From JBEKYD01 sp052148435 (lineage in GTDB: Bacteria; Acidobacteriota; Terriglobia; Bryobacterales; Bryobacteraceae): a stretch of DNA of 64,000 nt. The notes beneath the pieces were generated by a model. That model had not been told where the DNA came from. It did not search any database and worked only from the letters and a program-made list of their open reading frames with translations. Below are positions 6,829-15,308 of the stretch, in pieces. The stretch spans positions 48,914 to 112,913 of the forward strand of contig JBKQIF010000176.1 of assembly GCA_052148435.1 (NCBI GenBank), in the 5' to 3' direction. Positions within the stretch are counted from its first letter, which is position 1. Every line of letters starts with the position of its first letter. A program made the translations under genes and the position numbers.

Positions 6829-7857
6829 ATGCAAGCTCTTCTGCTTCCCCGTTATGGACACCTGGAAATAATCGACATGCCGGTTCCGGAAGTCGCCGCC
6901 GACGAAATTCTGGTGCGTGTGCGCGCCTGCGGCATCTGCGGCAGCGACGTTCACGGCCTGGACGGTTCGACCGGCCGCCGCATTCCGCCCCTGGTGATGG
7001 GGCATGAAGCCGCCGGCGAGGTGGCCGCGATTGGCGCCGGCGTGAGCGATCTGCAGCCCGGCGAGCGCGTGACCTTCGATTCCACGATTTACTGCGGCCG
7101 CTGCTACTTTTGCCTGCGCGGAGAGGTCAATCTCTGCGATAACCGCGAGGTATTGGGCGTGTCGCCTGGCTCCTATCGCCGCCACGGAGCCTTTGCCGAG
7201 TTCGTCGCCGTGCCGCGGCGCATCGTCTACCGGCTTCCGGACACGCTGAGCTTCGAGCAGGCGGCATTGATTGAAGCCGTGTCCGTTGCCGTGCATGCCG
7301 CTGGCCTGAGCGGGGTCCGCCTGGGCGATACGGCGGTGGTGGTGGGCGCCGGGATGATCGGCTTACTGGTGGTCGAAGCTGTGCGGCGCACCGGTGCGAC
7401 GCGGGTCGTGGCCGTTGACGTGGACGAAGCCCGGCTTTCGCTCGCCCGGCAACTCGGCGCCACCGAAACCATTCTGGCGGGAACGGGCGCCGTGGCGCGG
7501 ATACTGGAGGGGACTGGCGGCCGCGGCGCCGACGTGGCGATCGAGTGCGTCGGAGCCGAGGCTCCCATTCACACGGCCATCTCCAGCGTTCGCAAAGGCG
7601 GCTCGGTAGTTCTGGTGGGCAACGTCTCGCCCAGGGTAGCCTTGCCGCTGCAGGAGGTGGTCTCGCGGCAGATTCGGCTGCAGGGCTCCTGCGCCTCCAG
7701 CGGCGAGTACCCGCTGGTGATCGATCTGATGGCCACTCAGGAAATTCGCGTGGAACCGCTGATTAGCGCCGTGGCTCCGTTGAGCGAGGGGCCACTGTGG
7801 TTCGACCGCCTGTATCGCCGTGAACCGAACCTGATGAAGGTGATCCTGCGACCCTAA
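6829..7857 (+). CDS. zinc-dependent alcohol/polyol dehydrogenase
   Basis: A 342-residue medium-chain dehydrogenase. Catalytic zinc site: CGICGSD near residue 35 and GHEAAGEV. Structural zinc site: CGRCYFCLRGEVNLC, with all four cysteines. The Rossmann motif is GAGMIG (~residue 175), with an acidic residue (DVDEARL) after the second strand that indicates NAD(H) preference. The family includes sorbitol, threonine and butanediol dehydrogenases; the substrate is unknown. GTG 6826 and ATG 6829 are adjacent; ATG is preferred. It is divergent from the transpeptidase gene with about 125 bp between them. Confidence 0.9.
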   Translation: MQALLLPRYGHLEIIDMPVPEVAADEILVRVRACGICGSDVHGLDGSTGRRIPPLVMGHEAAGEVAAIGAGVSDLQPGERVTFDSTIYCGRCYFCLRGEVNLCDNREVLGVSPGSYRRHGAFAEFVAVPRRIVYRLPDTLSFEQAALIEAVSVAVHAAGLSGVRLGDTAVVVGAGMIGLLVVEAVRRTGATRVVAVDVDEARLSLARQLGATETILAGTGAVARILEGTGGRGADVAIECVGAEAPIHTAISSVRKGGSVVLVGNVSPRVALPLQEVVSRQIRLQGSCASSGEYPLVIDLMATQEIRVEPLISAVAPLSEGPLWFDRLYRREPNLMKVILRP

Positions 7858-7938
7858 CCCGCAACTCCGTTCTTAGTGGGACCGTCCTCCTGGCCCACTT
7901 TCGCTGCCAGTATAGTTAGCTCGACGAGGTATCCCGCG

Positions 7939-7982
7939 AAAAAGGTCACGCCCGGAATCCGGCGAAGAACCGGAGTCCGGGC
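7939..7982 (-). terminator. rho-independent terminator of the PEP-CTERM gene
   Basis: On the minus strand a 13-bp stem with one mismatch (7970-7982 with 7950-7962) and loop TTCTTCG is followed by a short T run (7939-7943). It lies just downstream of the PEP-CTERM gene, between two convergent genes. Confidence 0.75.
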
Positions 7983-8020
7983 GCGGATTGAATCCCGGGA
8001 GAATCTGGAAAACTTCGTGG

Positions 8021-8887
8021 TCAGCTCTTGCGGCGGCGCCGGGCCAGACCCAAGCCGAGCATGCCGATACCGGCCGCGATCATGCCCAGCGTGCCGGGTT
8101 CCGGTGTTGCATTGGAAAGCACGGCATTGCCGCAATCGGCGGCGGAAAATTCCACGCCGATCTGCCCGCTGTTAATCAGGCTGATAAAGGCGGCGCTGAG
8201 ATCGGCGGCGCTGAAGGTTAGGGTCACCTGATATTGCGCGATTCCAGTTCCGCAATTTGTGGTGCCGATCTTACAAACCGCCTCATGGCCGGCGGTTCCC
8301 GACGGTGTAGCGCCTGAAGTGCCGGTCATGTCCACCACTTGGCCGGGCCGGTAAATGTCGTTCTGGCCATAGGCTTGGAGCGCGGTTTCGGTACTTACGG
8401 TTGAACCATTGATCTTGTACACATCACCGGTCGTTAAGTCGGCGTTGACGGGGCCATCGCCGCCGTCCAAGACCACGCCGTAGCCGTTAAGCAGGCTGGA
8501 AGCAGTCGGCACGGTTACACACTGAGTGGGCGGCGTCGTGTTGGCGCACGATGTCGTGTAGGACGTTGTTGGTGCAGCCGGGTCGTAGAAAAAGAGGTCG
8601 CCAATGTAAAACGCGCCCAGTCCACTCTCCGTGAATGAGGCGAGATACTGGTTGCCCCCGCTGGTGCCGATGGCGTTCGAGCCATTCGCGCCGTCGCCGA
8701 AATCGAGATCGATCACCACCGTCACTTGGCCACCTGTGTCGGATACCGAGATCGACTGCGTGTCAAAGGATAGATAGCTTCCGACAACGTTTGGATCGTC
8801 GCCAGGGGGATTATTGAACGAGCTGTTAGTTAGAGTCGTCGCGCAACCAACTGCACAAGTTAGTAGCAGAAACTGAACGATTCGCAT
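8021..8887 (-). CDS. PEP-CTERM sorting-domain protein
   Basis: 288 residues. It has an N-terminal signal peptide (IVQFLLLTCAVGC), a long Asn/Thr/Ser/Gly-rich beta-type secreted region, and a C-terminal PEP-CTERM sorting signal: TPEPGT, a hydrophobic helix (MIAAGIGMLGLGLA) and RRRRKS. Such proteins are processed by exosortase and belong to the exopolysaccharide surface layer; no exosortase gene is in the window. Four Cys residues in the middle could form disulfides. The product function is unknown. The divergent neighbour is an enhancer-binding regulator; PEP-CTERM genes are often controlled by such regulators (PrsR), but no sigma-54 promoter was recognised upstream. Confidence 0.9.
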   Translation of the reverse strand: MRIVQFLLLTCAVGCATTLTNSSFNNPPGDDPNVVGSYLSFDTQSISVSDTGGQVTVVIDLDFGDGANGSNAIGTSGGNQYLASFTESGLGAFYIGDLFFYDPAAPTTSYTTSCANTTPPTQCVTVPTASSLLNGYGVVLDGGDGPVNADLTTGDVYKINGSTVSTETALQAYGQNDIYRPGQVVDMTGTSGATPSGTAGHEAVCKIGTTNCGTGIAQYQVTLTFSAADLSAAFISLINSGQIGVEFSAADCGNAVLSNATPEPGTLGMIAAGIGMLGLGLARRRRKS

Positions 8888-9325
8888 GCTCTGAGCATAA
8901 GTCGAGTTACTATCCCAAGTTAATAGGGCAACGAGGCAAAAAGTTTACAGTACGGACCAAGAAAACTCCACGTACGTACCAGAAATTTCCCGTCGATACC
9001 ATAAGACTTATCCGTACTGTTTGGTTTTGCCTGTGCGAAGAAAGGTCAGACGATTACGCTCCCGCATCTGCCACGAAATCCGCAGTGGTGCTTCGCGGCG
9101 ATTCCCCGTCCGGGCCCTCCGGCGCTCTGAAAGGCGCCGGTAGGGTCCGCCTCCGCAAACGGGGAAAGAGCCACCGCGGGAAGGCAGACGCACGTGATGC
9201 GCCAAACCCCTTCTCAAGGATTTCCGCTGATTTTTGAACGAGATGGGCATTCATTGCCAACCCCGCGCGTGACCGGGTGTCAACTTCCTGGACACTCGAC
9301 ATTCCATACGGTAGACTAGCTTGCC
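8888..9325. promoter_or_regulatory. divergent intergenic region with 10-bp inverted repeat
   Basis: 438 bp without a convincing gene, between the PEP-CTERM gene and the GAF/AAA regulator. It holds a perfect inverted repeat ACAGTACGGA (8947-8956) / TCCGTACTGT (9011-9020), 54 bp apart, with CGTACGTACC between. This region, close to the PEP-CTERM start, is more A/T-rich than the surroundings and is a candidate operator/promoter. No sigma-54 -24/-12 element was seen. Confidence 0.45.
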
Positions 9326-10873
9326 ATGGGACTGGTATCAACGGGCGTCCAGGACAGACTCGGAGTAATTCTGGCCATCTGCCAGAAGATGAACTCCGAA
9401 CGCGATCTCGGCAGCTTGCTCGATATCGTTGCCCGAGAAGCCACCAGCTTCCTGGATTGCGATCGTGCCAGCATTTTTCTGCTCGATCGCGAACGCAACG
9501 AGCTGTGGTCGAAGGTTGCCCTGGGCAGCCCGGAGATACTCCGTTTCGACGCTCGCCGCGGGGTGGTGGGCAGCACCGTCATGAGCGGACGCACGGCCAA
9601 TGTTTGCAACGCTTACGACGATTCCCGCTTCTACCATGCCATCGACGGGCAGACCGGGTATCATACCCGTAACGTGCTCGCCGTGGCCATGCGCAACCAG
9701 CGCGGCGAGATCATCGGAGCCTTTGAAGCCCTCAACAAGAACCACGGGGATTTTACCCCGCGCGACGAGGAGTCGCTGGAAGCCCTCGCCTCCCATGCGG
9801 CCATCTCCATCGAAACGGCGCAGTTGATCGGCGAGCTGCGGCGCAGCCAGGACGAACTGGTGGAACAGAATGCCCACCTGTTCCGCGAAGTGGAGAACCG
9901 CTATGCCGCGCACGGCATCATCGGTTCCGGCCCCCGTCTCGGGCAGGTGGCGCGCCTCATCGAACGGATTCGCGACAGCCTGGTCAATGTGCTCGTCACC
10001 GGTGAAAGCGGCACGGGCAAGGAAATGGTCGCCAAGGCCATCCACTACGCCAGTTCCAGGGCGCGCAAGCGGTTCGTCGCATTGAACTGCGCGGCCCTGC
10101 CGGACACCCTGGTGGAAAGCGAGCTGTTTGGCATCGAGAAGGGCGTGGCGACGGGCGTAACCTCGCGTATCGGGCATTTCGAGAAGGCCGATGGGGGCAC
10201 CCTGTTCCTGGACGAGATCGGCGACCTGAGCCTCACCGCGCAGGCCAAGATATTGCGGGTACTGCAGGAGCGCACCCTGGAGCGTGTCGGCGGCCGGGCC
10301 CTGATTCCGGTGGACGTGAGGCTGCTGGCAGCCACCAACAAAGACCTGGATGCCGAGATCGCGCGCGGCAACTTCCGCGAGGATCTCTACTACCGCATTA
10401 AAGTGATCCACATTCACATGCCGCCATTGCGCGAAGTTCGCGAGGAGATCCCTCTGCTGGCCCGCCACTTCCTGAAAGAGTACTGTCGCGAAACCGGATG
10501 CCCGCCCATGGAGTTGTCACCGGCCGTCATACACCGCCTGAGTGGCGCGCCCTGGCCCGGGAACGTGCGCCAGTTGCGCAACGAAGTGATGCGCCTGGCC
10601 GCCTGCGCGTCCGGACCGGTGATTGGCGAACAGGATTTGGGGGAAGGGTTGCCATCCTCCGCCACCAGTCAACCCGCGGCAGCCGCCCACACTGCGGCCC
10701 GGTCTCCGGCGAGCGTCCAATCCCTGAAGAGCGCCATCGCGGACCTGGAGATGCGGATGATCCAGCAGGCCCTCGCGGAGACCCGAGACAACCAGCAACA
10801 GGCCGCCCGTCTGCTGGGACTTAGCCGCCAGGGATTAATCAACAAGATGAAGCGCTACAGGATCGCGGTGTAG
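9326..10873 (+). CDS. GAF-AAA-Fis enhancer-binding regulator with altered GAFTGA loop
   Basis: 515 residues. An N-terminal GAF domain (about 15-170; CDRASIFLLDRERNELWSKV) is followed by a short coiled linker, a sigma-54-interaction AAA+ domain (Walker A GESGTGKE; Walker B GGTLFLDEIGDL; NFREDLYYRI) and a C-terminal Fis-type HTH (NQQQAARLLGLSRQGLINKMKRY). The loop that contacts sigma-54, normally GAFTGA, reads GVATGV. The central Thr-Gly remains but the key Phe is Ala. All ATPase residues are kept, so it should hydrolyse ATP, but sigma-54 activation may be changed. The GAF domain suggests control by a small ligand or redox signal. Confidence 0.92.
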   Translation: MGLVSTGVQDRLGVILAICQKMNSERDLGSLLDIVAREATSFLDCDRASIFLLDRERNELWSKVALGSPEILRFDARRGVVGSTVMSGRTANVCNAYDDSRFYHAIDGQTGYHTRNVLAVAMRNQRGEIIGAFEALNKNHGDFTPRDEESLEALASHAAISIETAQLIGELRRSQDELVEQNAHLFREVENRYAAHGIIGSGPRLGQVARLIERIRDSLVNVLVTGESGTGKEMVAKAIHYASSRARKRFVALNCAALPDTLVESELFGIEKGVATGVTSRIGHFEKADGGTLFLDEIGDLSLTAQAKILRVLQERTLERVGGRALIPVDVRLLAATNKDLDAEIARGNFREDLYYRIKVIHIHMPPLREVREEIPLLARHFLKEYCRETGCPPMELSPAVIHRLSGAPWPGNVRQLRNEVMRLAACASGPVIGEQDLGEGLPSSATSQPAAAAHTAARSPASVQSLKSAIADLEMRMIQQALAETRDNQQQAARLLGLSRQGLINKMKRYRIAV

Positions 10874-10887
10874 ACTACCAGTCCGCA

Positions 10888-11493
10888 ATGTATCGGGCCA
10901 TTATTTTCGATCTGGGAAAAGTTCTGATCGATTTCGATTTCGCGCGCGGCTACCAAGCCCTGGAGGGCCGGTGCCCTTACTCGACCGCCGAGATCCGGCG
11001 CCGCCTCGCCTCCACCGACCTGGTAGAACGATTCGAGACCGGTCTGGTCGAGCCCCACGATTTCGTCTCCCAACTCGGGAACCTGCTCTCGCTTAACATC
11101 GGCTACACGGAGTTTTGCGGCATCTGGAGCTCGATCTTCGGCCCGGCGCTGATTCCGCAACCCATGCTGGCGGACTTGTCCGAGCGCTACCGGTTGGTCT
11201 TGCTTTCCAATACCAACGCCATCCACTACCAGGCGCTGTGCCAGCGCTATCCGCTGCTGGATTATTTCCAGCACCGCGTTCTGTCGTTTGAAGTCAACGC
11301 CATGAAGCCAGCGGCCAAGATCTTTCAGTGCGCCATCGAAGCCGCCGGCTGTCCGCCGCAGCAGTGCTTCTACACCGACGACATCGCCGCCTACACGGAA
11401 GCGGCACGCAATCTCGGGATCGACGCGGTGACCTTTGAATCCTCCATCCAACTGGAGCGGCAATTGCTGCTGCGAAACATTCTCCGGAAATAA
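10888..11493 (+). CDS. HAD-superfamily phosphatase (YihX-like)
   Basis: A 201-residue HAD hydrolase of the sugar-phosphatase type. Motif I is IFDLGKVLIDFDF (nucleophile Asp at residue 8; the second Asp of DxD is replaced by Gly, as in YihX and epoxide-hydrolase N-domain relatives). Motif II is LLSNTN, motif III is the Lys in MKPAAKIF, and motif IV is YTDDIAAYTEAA. A cap-1 helical insert lies at about 15-85. The substrate could be a sugar phosphate such as glucose-1-phosphate, but this is not shown. It starts 15 nt after the regulator and could be translated from the same mRNA. Confidence 0.88.
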   Translation: MYRAIIFDLGKVLIDFDFARGYQALEGRCPYSTAEIRRRLASTDLVERFETGLVEPHDFVSQLGNLLSLNIGYTEFCGIWSSIFGPALIPQPMLADLSERYRLVLLSNTNAIHYQALCQRYPLLDYFQHRVLSFEVNAMKPAAKIFQCAIEAAGCPPQQCFYTDDIAAYTEAARNLGIDAVTFESSIQLERQLLLRNILRK

Positions 11494-11532
11494 AAAAGCC
11501 GGGTGCCATTAGAACAGAAACTTGGCACCCGG
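11491..11532 (-). terminator. terminator between convergent genes
   Basis: CCGGGTGCCA (11499-11508) pairs perfectly with TGGCACCCGG (11523-11532), with a 14-nt loop. On the minus strand it is followed by six T (11492-11497), so it mainly ends the minus-strand molybdopterin-binding gene. The plus strand lacks a T run. Confidence 0.75.
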
Positions 11533-11608
11533 TGATAAAGTTCCCGCGGCCCGTTCGGAGGATCGGGACACGGGGGTGGAGGAGCTTGTCAATAACTGGA
11601 AAAAGCGT

Positions 11609-12580
11609 TTAGCAGAGCAGGCCGCCGTGCCCCAGGCCGGCGATCTCCCACCCGTTCACCCTGTAACGAGCCAGCAGCGGCGGCAGGATTAAGTCCACCA
11701 CGTTCGGCTTGGCCGACCGGAAGCAACCCGGCGCCGAAACGATGGGCGCCTCGTCCTTATAGGCCAGCAATAACAGGTTTCCCGGCTCAACCGGGGCCAG
11801 AAACCGCTCAACTTGGGCGCCCACATGCACCATGGCTTGTCCGATCACGTCTTCCGGTCCCGCCGGCGCCGTCGTAGAGGCCACCAGGATGGCACAAGGT
11901 TTAGATCTCAAGAGGTGTTGTAGGCAACGGGAGACAGAATTCTCATCTTCTGTGCAGGCCAATACAAAATTGGCATTGACCCCGAAGCGCTCCAACCGCT
12001 GTCGCATAATGTTTTCAAATAGTTGCCGCGCCCGCTCGCCACTGATCGGATCCGTGTACAGGACCCCGATAGTGGGGACACGCACCGGACGGGCTTGCAG
12101 GATCGGACCGCGCTCGCGCAGGATATTGGTCACGGCCTCGAGTTGCTCCTTGCTCACCGCAAAAGGGGCGCTCTTCACCGTGGCAATCCGCTGCCCGGCA
12201 ACCGCATACGTGAAGTTCTGGGCGGTGGCAATCACTACGCTGGCGGTGCAGTTGATCTGTTTCAACAGCTCATCGTCCACCAGCACGCAGGAGTTCTCGG
12301 TCGCCAGCAGGTTGGCGCGCCCACCAGCGGCCAGCCGGGTCTCCAGACTCCCGCAACCCATTTCGGCGGCGACCGCGGATACCGCGTCGTCCTCGCCTAC
12401 TTCTCCTTCTTCCAGGACAGTGACCCAAATGCTGTCCATACCCTCGGATTCGAGGATCCGGACATCTTCATCGCTGATCACATGGCCCTTGGCCAAAAGT
12501 TTCTTGCCGCCCGGCCGAAAGACGCTGCAGCAAAGAATCCGGCCCATGGAAGCCTTCACGTCAACTGTCTGTGCTCTCAT
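11609..12580 (-). CDS. molybdopterin-binding (MoCF-like) domain protein
   Basis: 323 residues. The C-terminal half resembles the MoCF/MogA/CinA nucleotide-binding fold: TIGVLYTDPISGERAR, the GPEDVIGQAMVHVGA segment (where MoeA-like proteins have a DD-containing helix) and the terminal APGCFRSAKPNVVDLILPPLLA. The N-terminal half (VDVKASMGRILCCSVF) resembles the MoeA-linked region of stand-alone molybdopterin-binding proteins. The conserved ending PGC...N..DL.LP is the strongest evidence. No molybdenum-cofactor gene is adjacent, so the role in cofactor synthesis or handling is inferred. It is convergent with the HAD gene. Confidence 0.72.
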   Translation of the reverse strand: MRAQTVDVKASMGRILCCSVFRPGGKKLLAKGHVISDEDVRILESEGMDSIWVTVLEEGEVGEDDAVSAVAAEMGCGSLETRLAAGGRANLLATENSCVLVDDELLKQINCTASVVIATAQNFTYAVAGQRIATVKSAPFAVSKEQLEAVTNILRERGPILQARPVRVPTIGVLYTDPISGERARQLFENIMRQRLERFGVNANFVLACTEDENSVSRCLQHLLRSKPCAILVASTTAPAGPEDVIGQAMVHVGAQVERFLAPVEPGNLLLLAYKDEAPIVSAPGCFRSAKPNVVDLILPPLLARYRVNGWEIAGLGHGGLLC

Positions 12581-12736
12581 TTCTCTTATCCCCTAATTTC
12601 AGGCTCGTATATCTTTTTATATGGTCTGATTTTAACGCGGGACTGGTGCCTGTCTCCACCGAATTGCAGGGTCTTTTGCGGGGAGGACCCCCTACTCCCT
12701 ACCCCCTTTGCGGGTAGGAGAGTGGCGAGTTTGCAG

Positions 12737-12756
12737 GACAGGCCGCCTGGCCTGTC
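12737..12756. repeat. small perfect hairpin downstream of argA
   Basis: GACAGGCC-GCCT-GGCCTGTC is a perfect 8-bp stem with a 4-nt loop, 15 bp past the argA stop. No T run follows on the minus strand. It may be a REP-like element or an mRNA 3' stabiliser. A second, imperfect hairpin (CTCCCTACCC / GGGTAGGAG) lies just upstream at about 12690-12722. Confidence 0.5.
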
Positions 12757-12771
12757 ATTCCCGGAAGCGAA

Positions 12772-13374
12772 CTACCGGTACGGCGTGGGGATTTGGATGA
12801 ACTGCTCGTCGGCGCCCATGGTCGATTCGCCCCAAGGCTGGCCCTGCGCCTTTGACCAGCGGTCCGTGCGCAGTATGCGCAGCATGGCGATCTCGTCGCA
12901 CGCCTGGAATTTTGGGCACCGCACGCAGTCCTTCCACGCCTTCAGCGGCAGCATCCCCCGCTCGACTTGTTGAAAACCCACCTTGCTGAAAAATTCAACA
13001 ACGTAGGTAAACGCAAAGACAGCGCCCAGTTCATGCTGCTCCGCTTCCCCCACCAGCGCTTCCACCAATTTGCGCCCCACACCGTGGGTTTTCGCTTCCC
13101 CGGAAACCGCGAGCGATCGAATCTCGGCAACCGAGGGACTGTAGAAGTGCAGTGCCCCGCATCCCAATAATCTGCTACCTAGAATTGCCACGCTGAAATC
13201 GCGGATGGTTTCCGACAGTTCAAACTCGGTGCGCGGCAGCATAACTCCCCGGGCGGCGTAGCCGTTGATCAAATCGAGAATCGCGGGAATATCCCGCATG
13301 GCCGCCTTGCGAACGGTGAAGCGCAATTGGCTGGCCGGCTCGGCGAAGGCGTCGGCTCTCACAGCGCTGATCAT
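12772..13374 (-). CDS. argA: N-acetylglutamate synthase, short GNAT form
   Basis: A 200-residue GNAT acetyltransferase that starts at ATG 13374, overlapping the argB stop (ATGA). The reading frame is open further upstream over argB, but that part is a shadow. The acetyl-CoA motif A reads RSLAVSGEAKTHGVGRKLVEAL. The C-terminus has the VRCPKFQACDEIAM signature of short ArgA proteins that lack the kinase-like domain, as in deltaproteobacteria. It makes N-acetylglutamate from glutamate and acetyl-CoA, the first step of arginine synthesis. Its position after argC and argB supports the function. Argininosuccinate genes and argD are not in the window. Confidence 0.85.
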   Translation of the reverse strand: MISAVRADAFAEPASQLRFTVRKAAMRDIPAILDLINGYAARGVMLPRTEFELSETIRDFSVAILGSRLLGCGALHFYSPSVAEIRSLAVSGEAKTHGVGRKLVEALVGEAEQHELGAVFAFTYVVEFFSKVGFQQVERGMLPLKAWKDCVRCPKFQACDEIAMLRILRTDRWSKAQGQPWGESTMGADEQFIQIPTPYR

Positions 13375-14171
13375 TTTGTGGACTCCTCGTCCGGAACGAT
13401 GGCCGTCCCAATCGGCTCGCCAGCCAGCAGGCGTTCCAGGACCCGTTCCGGCGCTCCCGGCGCAATCCGCACTCGCCCGACTCCGCCATCGAGGGCTGCC
13501 AGCGCCGCGCTCAACTTGGCCCGCATGCCGCCGGTAGCGATTCCGGCATCGATCAACGCGTTCGATTGGGCCCGGGTCAGCGTGGTCCGGACCTTCTTTT
13601 GTTCGTCCAGAACGCCCTCCACATCGGTGAGGAAAATCAACTGGCCGGCACCATATGCGGCGGCGCAAGCAACGGCCATTTGATCGCCATTGACGTTGTA
13701 GACGGCTCCGGCCCGGTCGCCCGCCACGCACGCTACCACCGGCAGATAACCGTGGGCGGCGAGCGTTTCGAGCAGCGCCGGATTCGAACGCGTCACTCGC
13801 CCGACAGCGCCCAGCCGCGGATCCATTTGCTCCGCCTCCACCAGAAACGAATCGATGCCCGAAAGACCCACCGCCAGCGATCCCGCACGATTCAAGCTGG
13901 CTACCAACTCGTGGTTGACCGTGCCGGCGAAGACTTTCAGCACCGCATCCAGGATCTCCGGCGTGGTCACGCGCAACCCGTCCACGAAACGGCTCTCCAC
14001 CCCGCGTTCGGCCAGGTAGCGGGTCATCTGCTTGCCGCCGCCGTGCACCACCACGATGCGCGCACCGGCGCGGCTGGCCGCGGCAATCTGCCCCGCCAGG
14101 GCGTCGCGCGAAGCAGGATGATCCAGCAGCGTGCCGCCCAGTTTGACCAGAATCTTCGGGCCGCCGCTCAC
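13371..14171 (-). CDS. argB: acetylglutamate kinase
   Basis: 266 residues, amino-acid kinase family. It has KLGGTLL and VVVHGGGKQMT at the N-terminus, a GLSGID segment, YNVNGDQMA, and FLTDVEGVL followed by TGGMRAKL at the C-terminal ATP site. It phosphorylates N-acetylglutamate, step two of arginine synthesis. The start is GTG 14171, overlapping the argC stop by 4 nt (GTGA); the end overlaps argA by 4 nt. The three genes therefore appear translationally coupled. Confidence 0.96.
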   Translation of the reverse strand: MSGGPKILVKLGGTLLDHPASRDALAGQIAAASRAGARIVVVHGGGKQMTRYLAERGVESRFVDGLRVTTPEILDAVLKVFAGTVNHELVASLNRAGSLAVGLSGIDSFLVEAEQMDPRLGAVGRVTRSNPALLETLAAHGYLPVVACVAGDRAGAVYNVNGDQMAVACAAAYGAGQLIFLTDVEGVLDEQKKVRTTLTRAQSNALIDAGIATGGMRAKLSAALAALDGGVGRVRIAPGAPERVLERLLAGEPIGTAIVPDEESTK

Positions 14172-15178
14172 AGCAGACCCTCGGTCTCGTCGAATCCGAG
14201 CGCCAGGTTCATATTCTGTACGGCCTGGCCGGCCGCACCCTTTACCAGGTTGTCAATCGCGCTCACCACCACCGCCCGCCCGGTCCTGGAATCGAAGGTG
14301 ACGCCGATGTCGCAGAAGTTGGTGCGCGCCACGGCGCGCAGGTCGGGTACCCGGCCCGGTTGATAGAGGCGAACGAAATGCTCCCCGGCATAGCGCTTTT
14401 CGTAGATTGCGAGCAGTTGCTCCGCGCCGGCCACTCCGCGCGCGCGGAAATATACCGTTTCCAGAATGCCGCGATGAAGCGGCAGCAACTGTGCCGTGAA
14501 GCTGAACTCGCCTTCTTCCAGCCCCGAAGTGAGCAGCACCTCCGGCACATGGCGATGATTCAGAATCGAGTACGCCGAAAAATTCTCCGTCACCTCGCAG
14601 AAGCTGTTCTTAGGGGTAGGCTTGTTTCCGGCGCCGCTGACGCCGCTCTTGGCGTCGCACACGATACCCGCGCTCCGGTCCACCACCCCGGCTTCGATCA
14701 GCGGACGGATGGCCAGGTTGGCGGCGGTGGGATAGCAACCCGGGTTGGCGATCAGCCGCGCACCGCGGACGCGCTCGCGGCAGAATTCCGGCAGTCCGTA
14801 AGCGGCCTCCGCCAAAAGCAACGGCTGCGTATGCTCGGCTTTGTACCAGGCCCGGTAGTTTTCGGGCGTGCCCAGCCGGAACGCCCCGCTCAGGTCGATG
14901 ACCCGCGCCCCGGCATCCAGCATGGCGGGCGCCAGTTGCATGGAAACTTCGGGAGGGGTGGCCAGAAAAACCAGGGACAGGCCCCTTTCCCGAACCGCTG
15001 CCGGGTCGCAAGCCATCCGCTCGGGACCGGCGGCACACCCCCTGATGGCCTCACCACCCCCAGCGTCTTCGCGGTGCTCCAGCAGAACCGGCGCGACCCG
15101 CGGATGACGCTCCAGAATCCGCACCAGTTCCGCTCCGCTATAGCCCCGGTAACCGACCACACCGACTAAAGTGCCCAT
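14168..15178 (-). CDS. argC: N-acetyl-gamma-glutamyl-phosphate reductase
   Basis: 336 residues. Rossmann start VGVVGYRGYSGAEL, catalytic Cys in NPGCYPTA, and downstream SGVSGAGNKPT and the HRHVPEV segment of the ArgC family. It reduces N-acetylglutamyl phosphate to the semialdehyde with NADPH, step three of arginine synthesis. It is the first gene of the argC-argB-argA operon. The ATG at 15178 lies only 5 bp from a perfect palindrome and lacks a clear Shine-Dalgarno, so this start region is probably where expression is controlled. Confidence 0.97.
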   Translation of the reverse strand: MGTLVGVVGYRGYSGAELVRILERHPRVAPVLLEHREDAGGGEAIRGCAAGPERMACDPAAVRERGLSLVFLATPPEVSMQLAPAMLDAGARVIDLSGAFRLGTPENYRAWYKAEHTQPLLLAEAAYGLPEFCRERVRGARLIANPGCYPTAANLAIRPLIEAGVVDRSAGIVCDAKSGVSGAGNKPTPKNSFCEVTENFSAYSILNHRHVPEVLLTSGLEEGEFSFTAQLLPLHRGILETVYFRARGVAGAEQLLAIYEKRYAGEHFVRLYQPGRVPDLRAVARTNFCDIGVTFDSRTGRAVVVSAIDNLVKGAAGQAVQNMNLALGFDETEGLL

Positions 15179-15183
15179 TTGCT

Positions 15184-15209
15184 TATTTATTCACTACAGT
15201 GAATAAATA
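15184..15209. promoter_or_regulatory. 26-bp palindromic operator at argC
   Basis: TATTTATTCACT (15184-15195), a 2-bp centre, then AGTGAATAAATA (15198-15209): a perfect 12-bp inverted repeat, in an A/T-rich patch directly before argC. TGAAT/ATTCA cores recall ArgR boxes but in reversed order (ATTCA then TGAAT), so the regulator may be ArgR or another dimeric repressor. Binding would cover the promoter or translation start. Confidence 0.7.
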
Positions 15210-15308
15210 TACCACAAAGCGCCCAAAACTGCACTGCCCCCGCGCCCGGCGCGTCAGGTAGGAAGAACACGGCAACGGAGAGAACACATGAAAAACAAGC
15301 GATAGCTT

